From the NCBI GenBank assembly GCA_002311975.1, contig DCAL01000024.1, positions 5,678-10,807 of the forward strand: a stretch of DNA of 5,130 nucleotides, written 5' to 3'. Source of the stretch: Fidelibacterota bacterium UBA1134 (lineage in GTDB: Bacteria; Fidelibacterota; Marinisomatia; Marinisomatales; S15-B10). Positions within the stretch are counted from its first letter, which is position 1. Each line of letters starts with the position of its first letter. Below, piece after piece: positions 4,062 to 5,130 of the stretch. The notes beneath the pieces were generated by a model that had not been told where the DNA came from, ran no database searches, and saw only the letters and a program-made list of their open reading frames with translations. The position numbers and the translations under genes are program-made.

Positions 4062-5130
4062 ATGAAGAGGATCGTTCCCATTTCCGCCTTCATACTTATT
4101 ATTTCCAGTTTTGGATGCGACCGATTCCTCCCTGAGGAGACCGATCCTGACCTGCTGCTTGATGGTCCGGTAGAGGGACTGACCTTTGCCCAGAGCGCCA
4201 CCTTCGCCGCCGGAGACGAGGCTTTTGGCGAGAATTTCACGCCGGAGACAGGTCTCGGTCCCGTATTCAATATGCCTTCCTGCGCAGGCTGTCACAACGC
4301 CGATGGCAAAGGACATCCGGCCACGAATCTTATCAGATTCGGCAAAGAGATGGCCGATGGCACATTTGATTATATGGTGGATAAGGGAGGTCCCCAGCTT
4401 CAGGATCGCTCTATCCCCGGCTATCCTGCGGAAGTGCTCCCCACTGATGCCACCGGCGTTTCCCCCAGGAGCGCTCCCATCGTGGCGGGGGTCGGATTTC
4501 TGGAGGCGGTGCCCGACTCTGTTCTGCTGAACTTGGCCGACCCCGAGGACGCCAATGCAGACGGCATCAGCGGCAGGGTCAACTACGTCGATCCGCCGTA
4601 CTTCTTCATGGCCAAAGAATCCCATATCCCCAAGGATGGCAAATACATCGGAAGATTCGGCCGGAAGGCCAAAACCATAAATCTGCTCCATCAGACCGCC
4701 GCTGCATATTTGGACGACATGGGCATAACCACTGACTTTTTTACAACGGATCTGCATAATCCGGCAGCCGGGGAGTTCAGCGGTGACAACGTCCCCGATC
4801 CGGAAGTGGGGACGGCCACGGTCAGCAATGTGGTGTTCTACCTGAAAACGCTCAAACCGCCGGTGCCTCGCAATGAGGACGATCCCGACATCATGAACGG
4901 AAAGCAATTGTTCTCTGAGATCGGCTGCGCCAACTGTCATGTGTCCAATCTGAGAACGGGGACATCAGATGTAGACGCAATATCAGAGAAACAGTTTTTC
5001 CCCTACACGGACATATTGCTCCATGATATGGGAGATGAGTTGGCCGACTTCTATCCTGAAGGCGACGCCAGCGGCACTGAATGGCGAACCACTCCTCTTT
5101 GGGGACTTGGCCTTATCAAGGACAATCTGG
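4062..5130 (+). CDS. Di-heme c-type lipoprotein, DUF1111/DHOR family (3' end beyond window)
   Basis: The frame is open from the ATG to the right edge: 356 codons are visible and the stop is outside the window. Residues 1-18 are a hydrophobic signal (ISAFILIISSFG) ending in a lipobox-like SFGC, with Cys19 as the predicted lipidated residue, so the protein should be anchored in the envelope. Two c-heme sites are present: CAGCH (74-78), within a FTPETGLGPVFN..SCAGCHNADGKG context, and CANCH (289-293). Other family hallmarks are RFGRKAKTINLLHQTAAAYL followed by DDMGIT, FFPYTDILLHDMG (312-324, His321) and WRTTPLWGLGL (341-351). These match the predicted di-heme oxidoreductase family often annotated as thiol oxidoreductase; the reaction is not established. 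Such genes often sit near imelysin-type iron-uptake genes, which may lie to the right. GGAG (4050-4053) is 8 nt before the ATG. Probably fewer than 100 residues are missing. Confidence 0.92.
   Translation, partial: MKRIVPISAFILIISSFGCDRFLPEETDPDLLLDGPVEGLTFAQSATFAAGDEAFGENFTPETGLGPVFNMPSCAGCHNADGKGHPATNLIRFGKEMADGTFDYMVDKGGPQLQDRSIPGYPAEVLPTDATGVSPRSAPIVAGVGFLEAVPDSVLLNLADPEDANADGISGRVNYVDPPYFFMAKESHIPKDGKYIGRFGRKAKTINLLHQTAAAYLDDMGITTDFFTTDLHNPAAGEFSGDNVPDPEVGTATVSNVVFYLKTLKPPVPRNEDDPDIMNGKQLFSEIGCANCHVSNLRTGTSDVDAISEKQFFPYTDILLHDMGDELADFYPEGDASGTEWRTTPLWGLGLIKDNL

Noticed and set aside
4041..4940. Long minus-strand open frame (299 codons)
   Set aside because: It lies opposite the clear di-heme lipoprotein gene, has no domain likeness and includes the antisense of both conserved and signal regions; it is a shadow of the real gene's codon pattern.

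Overview
The window suggests a free-living diderm (Gram-negative-type) bacterium of medium GC content that deals with peroxide, metals and possibly arsenic. The evidence is a c-type cytochrome lipoprotein with a lipobox, a thioredoxin-type arsenate reductase homologue, a PerR-like Fur-family regulator and relics of a rubrerythrin. TGA is a true stop here (it ends the regulator and the aquaporin), so the standard bacterial code applies. I cannot name the phylum from the sequence.

Layout. Positions 1-288 hold no convincing gene, only a GC-rich imperfect hairpin near the left edge (14-68). On the minus strand follow a coiled-coil plus XRE helix-turn-helix protein (289-732) and, upstream of it, an intact ArsC/low-molecular-weight phosphatase (789-1223). 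A 91-base AT-rich spacer then carries a Per-box-like palindrome. Positions 1315-1979 are a small gene graveyard. It contains a rubrerythrin broken by a 2-base insertion and a TGA, the apparent first ~27 codons of an Fe-S oxidoreductase, and a decayed second arsC on the minus strand that lacks its catalytic cysteine and its C-terminal half.

From 2133 to the right edge runs a tight plus-strand gene set: PerR-like regulator, aquaporin (3-nt gap), ZIP/GufA-type metal transporter (49-nt gap) and a di-heme c-type lipoprotein of the DUF1111/DHOR family (17-nt gap, cut by the window edge). A second Per-box-like palindrome lies 41 bases before the regulator.

How the genes may work together (inference): a peroxide- or metal-sensing repressor controls its own operon, which encodes a channel with a filter like that of plant tonoplast aquaporins (His-Ile-Ala-Arg), a divalent-metal importer and a periplasm-facing di-heme lipoprotein. 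The decayed rubrerythrin next door would be a former member of the same regulon. A rival reading is metalloid detoxification, because ArsC plus an aquaporin is a known arsenic-resistance pairing. No ArsR or arsenite pump is visible, so the peroxide/metal reading is preferred.
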